Assembly (NCBI GenBank): GCA_002425685.1
Contig: DIMS01000088.1
Span: 1-6,503 of the forward strand
Direction of reading: 5' to 3'
DNA: 6,503 bases
Source of the DNA: Synergistaceae bacterium UBA5560
Lineage (GTDB): Bacteria; Synergistota; Synergistia; Synergistales; Aminiphilaceae
Shown: positions 5,908-6,503 of the stretch, one piece after another
How the letters are laid out: each line of letters starts with the position of its first letter
Numbering within the stretch: the stretch's first letter is position 1
The notes under the pieces: generated by a model
Seen by the model: the letters and a program-made list of their open reading frames with translations, nothing else
Databases searched by the model: none
What the model was told of the DNA's origin: nothing
Translations under genes and position numbers: made by a program

Positions 5908-6447
5908 TCATTGCCCTTTCTTGTCTGCCAGCTTTTCCTCGCACTCCCGGTTCACCTTGTCCGTCCAGAGTGCGAGAGCATAAATGGCATCGGACAGACG
6001 GTTCACGTAGCGATAGGCGTTCTCGGAAAGCGCTCCCTCGCGATAGAGTTTGACTGCGATCCGCTCGGCTCTACGGGCGATCGTTCTGGCCATGTGAAGC
6101 GCCGCCCCGGGCACGGAATCGCCGGGACGGACGAAATGGAACGTGGCGCCGGTGATGTCCCGGACTTTGAGAATCAGTGCCTCAAGTGTCGCGGGGTCCG
6201 GTTCGGGAAGGCCGGGATATTGTGCGATATATCCCATCACACGTCCCAATTCCTCTTCAAGCCGGAAGAGTTCCGTCGCGATGTCCTTGTCGCAGCAGGT
6301 TGCCCTGGCCATGCCGAGGGCGGCCTGGCACTCGTCGAGAGTGCCGTAGGTTTCCACCCGCACATGATCTTTGGGGATCCGCTCGCCGCTTCCGAGGGAC
6401 GTGTCCCCCTTGTCGCCGCCCTTGGTGGTGATCCATACCTCCGACAT
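5908..6447 (-). CDS. pduO: PduO-type cob(I)alamin adenosyltransferase
   Basis: A 179-residue cytosolic enzyme that transfers the adenosyl group of ATP to cob(I)alamin or a related corrinoid, making coenzyme B12. Seen: the N-terminal ATP-binding segment TKGGDKGDTSLGSGERIPK (8-26), with GGD where many members have TGD; YGTLDE (34-39) with D38; FVRPGDS (105-111), whose F105 matches the aromatic residue that shapes the corrin pocket in this family; ARTIARRAER (120-129) with R121, R125, R126 and E128 of the active site; and NRLSDAIYALA near the C terminus. Length is normal and the domain is stand-alone, without a GlcG-like extension. The start has a strong GGAGGTGA 6 nt upstream. No cobalamin riboswitch fits in the 56 nt visible upstream. 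The gene likely serves a B12-dependent enzyme encoded outside the window. Alternative names are cobO-like, MMAB or yvqK family. Confidence 0.93.
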   Translation of the reverse strand: MSEVWITTKGGDKGDTSLGSGERIPKDHVRVETYGTLDECQAALGMARATCCDKDIATELFRLEEELGRVMGYIAQYPGLPEPDPATLEALILKVRDITGATFHFVRPGDSVPGAALHMARTIARRAERIAVKLYREGALSENAYRYVNRLSDAIYALALWTDKVNRECEEKLADKKGQ

Positions 6448-6453
6448 GCCGTT

Positions 6454-6503
6454 TCACCTCCCCGTTTTTTGAGAACACTTCAGATATCTGAGGACCTCCG
6501 AAC
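6454..6503 (-). CDS. Possible 3' end of an upstream gene (partial, uncertain)
   Basis: Entering from the right edge, one - strand frame encodes SEVLRYLKCSQKTGR and stops with a TGA (6456-6454) that forms part of the ribosome binding site of the adenosyltransferase gene, 6 nt before its ATG. That spacing is typical of a coupled operon partner. With only 15 residues no family can be named. A second frame also ends here (stop at 6482-6480), so the call is tentative. Confidence 0.3.
   Translation of the reverse strand, partial: SEVLRYLKCSQKTGR
6480..6491. repeat. 12-bp perfect palindrome TCAGATATCTGA
   Basis: A self-complementary 12-mer centred about 38 nt upstream of the adenosyltransferase ATG. 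It has no loop, so it is a better candidate for a dimeric protein-binding site than for an RNA hairpin. It may also be chance sequence within the tail of an upstream gene. Confidence 0.3.

Noticed and set aside
1..6503. Defence system, mobile element, CRISPR array or tRNA
   Set aside because: No transposase, integrase, nuclease-toxin pair, direct-repeat array or cloverleaf sequence was seen; gene content and spacing look like ordinary chromosome.

Overview
This is a gene-dense, G+C-rich bacterial chromosomal segment (roughly 60% by eye). It holds six protein-coding genes, three on each strand, meeting at a convergent junction at 4257/4258. No rRNA, tRNA, insertion sequence, CRISPR array or phage gene is visible. 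Strong GGAGG-type ribosome binding sites, two TATAAT promoters, an FCD-type GntR regulator, RarA and a PduO-type corrinoid adenosyltransferase suggest an anaerobic bacterium. A Synergistota-like or G+C-rich Firmicute source is a guess, not something the sequence proves.

Left arm, + strand: a HAD-family phosphatase-like protein with all four HAD motifs and an unassigned C-terminal extension of about 140 residues (119-1117). It overlaps by 4 nt the gene for the replication-fork AAA+ ATPase RarA/MgsA (1114-2436), so the two are almost certainly co-transcribed and translationally coupled. After a 132-nt gap with a TATAAT promoter comes a 562-residue signalling protein (2569-4257). Its layout is that of a hybrid sensor kinase (GAF-like region, kinase-core-like region, receiver, HPt), but only the receiver looks chemically competent: I see no H-box or ATP-binding boxes, and the HPt-like domain has Asn where the phospho-histidine should be.

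Right arm, - strand, read from the right edge: a PduO-type cob(I)alamin adenosyltransferase (6447-5908), probably downstream of another gene that lies off the window; a probable imperfect terminator and an A/T-rich spacer; a GntR/FCD transcription factor (5727-5047) with a near-consensus promoter and candidate operator repeats; and, 21 nt downstream, a membrane-anchored DUF218 (ElyC/SanA/YdcF-like) protein (5025-4258). The last two form an operon. Its stop codon directly abuts that of the signalling gene, with no intergenic base.

The point most worth following up is the apparent pseudo-phosphorelay protein. The HAD extension coupled to rarA, and the repeated GATGC elements at the gntR promoter, are secondary.
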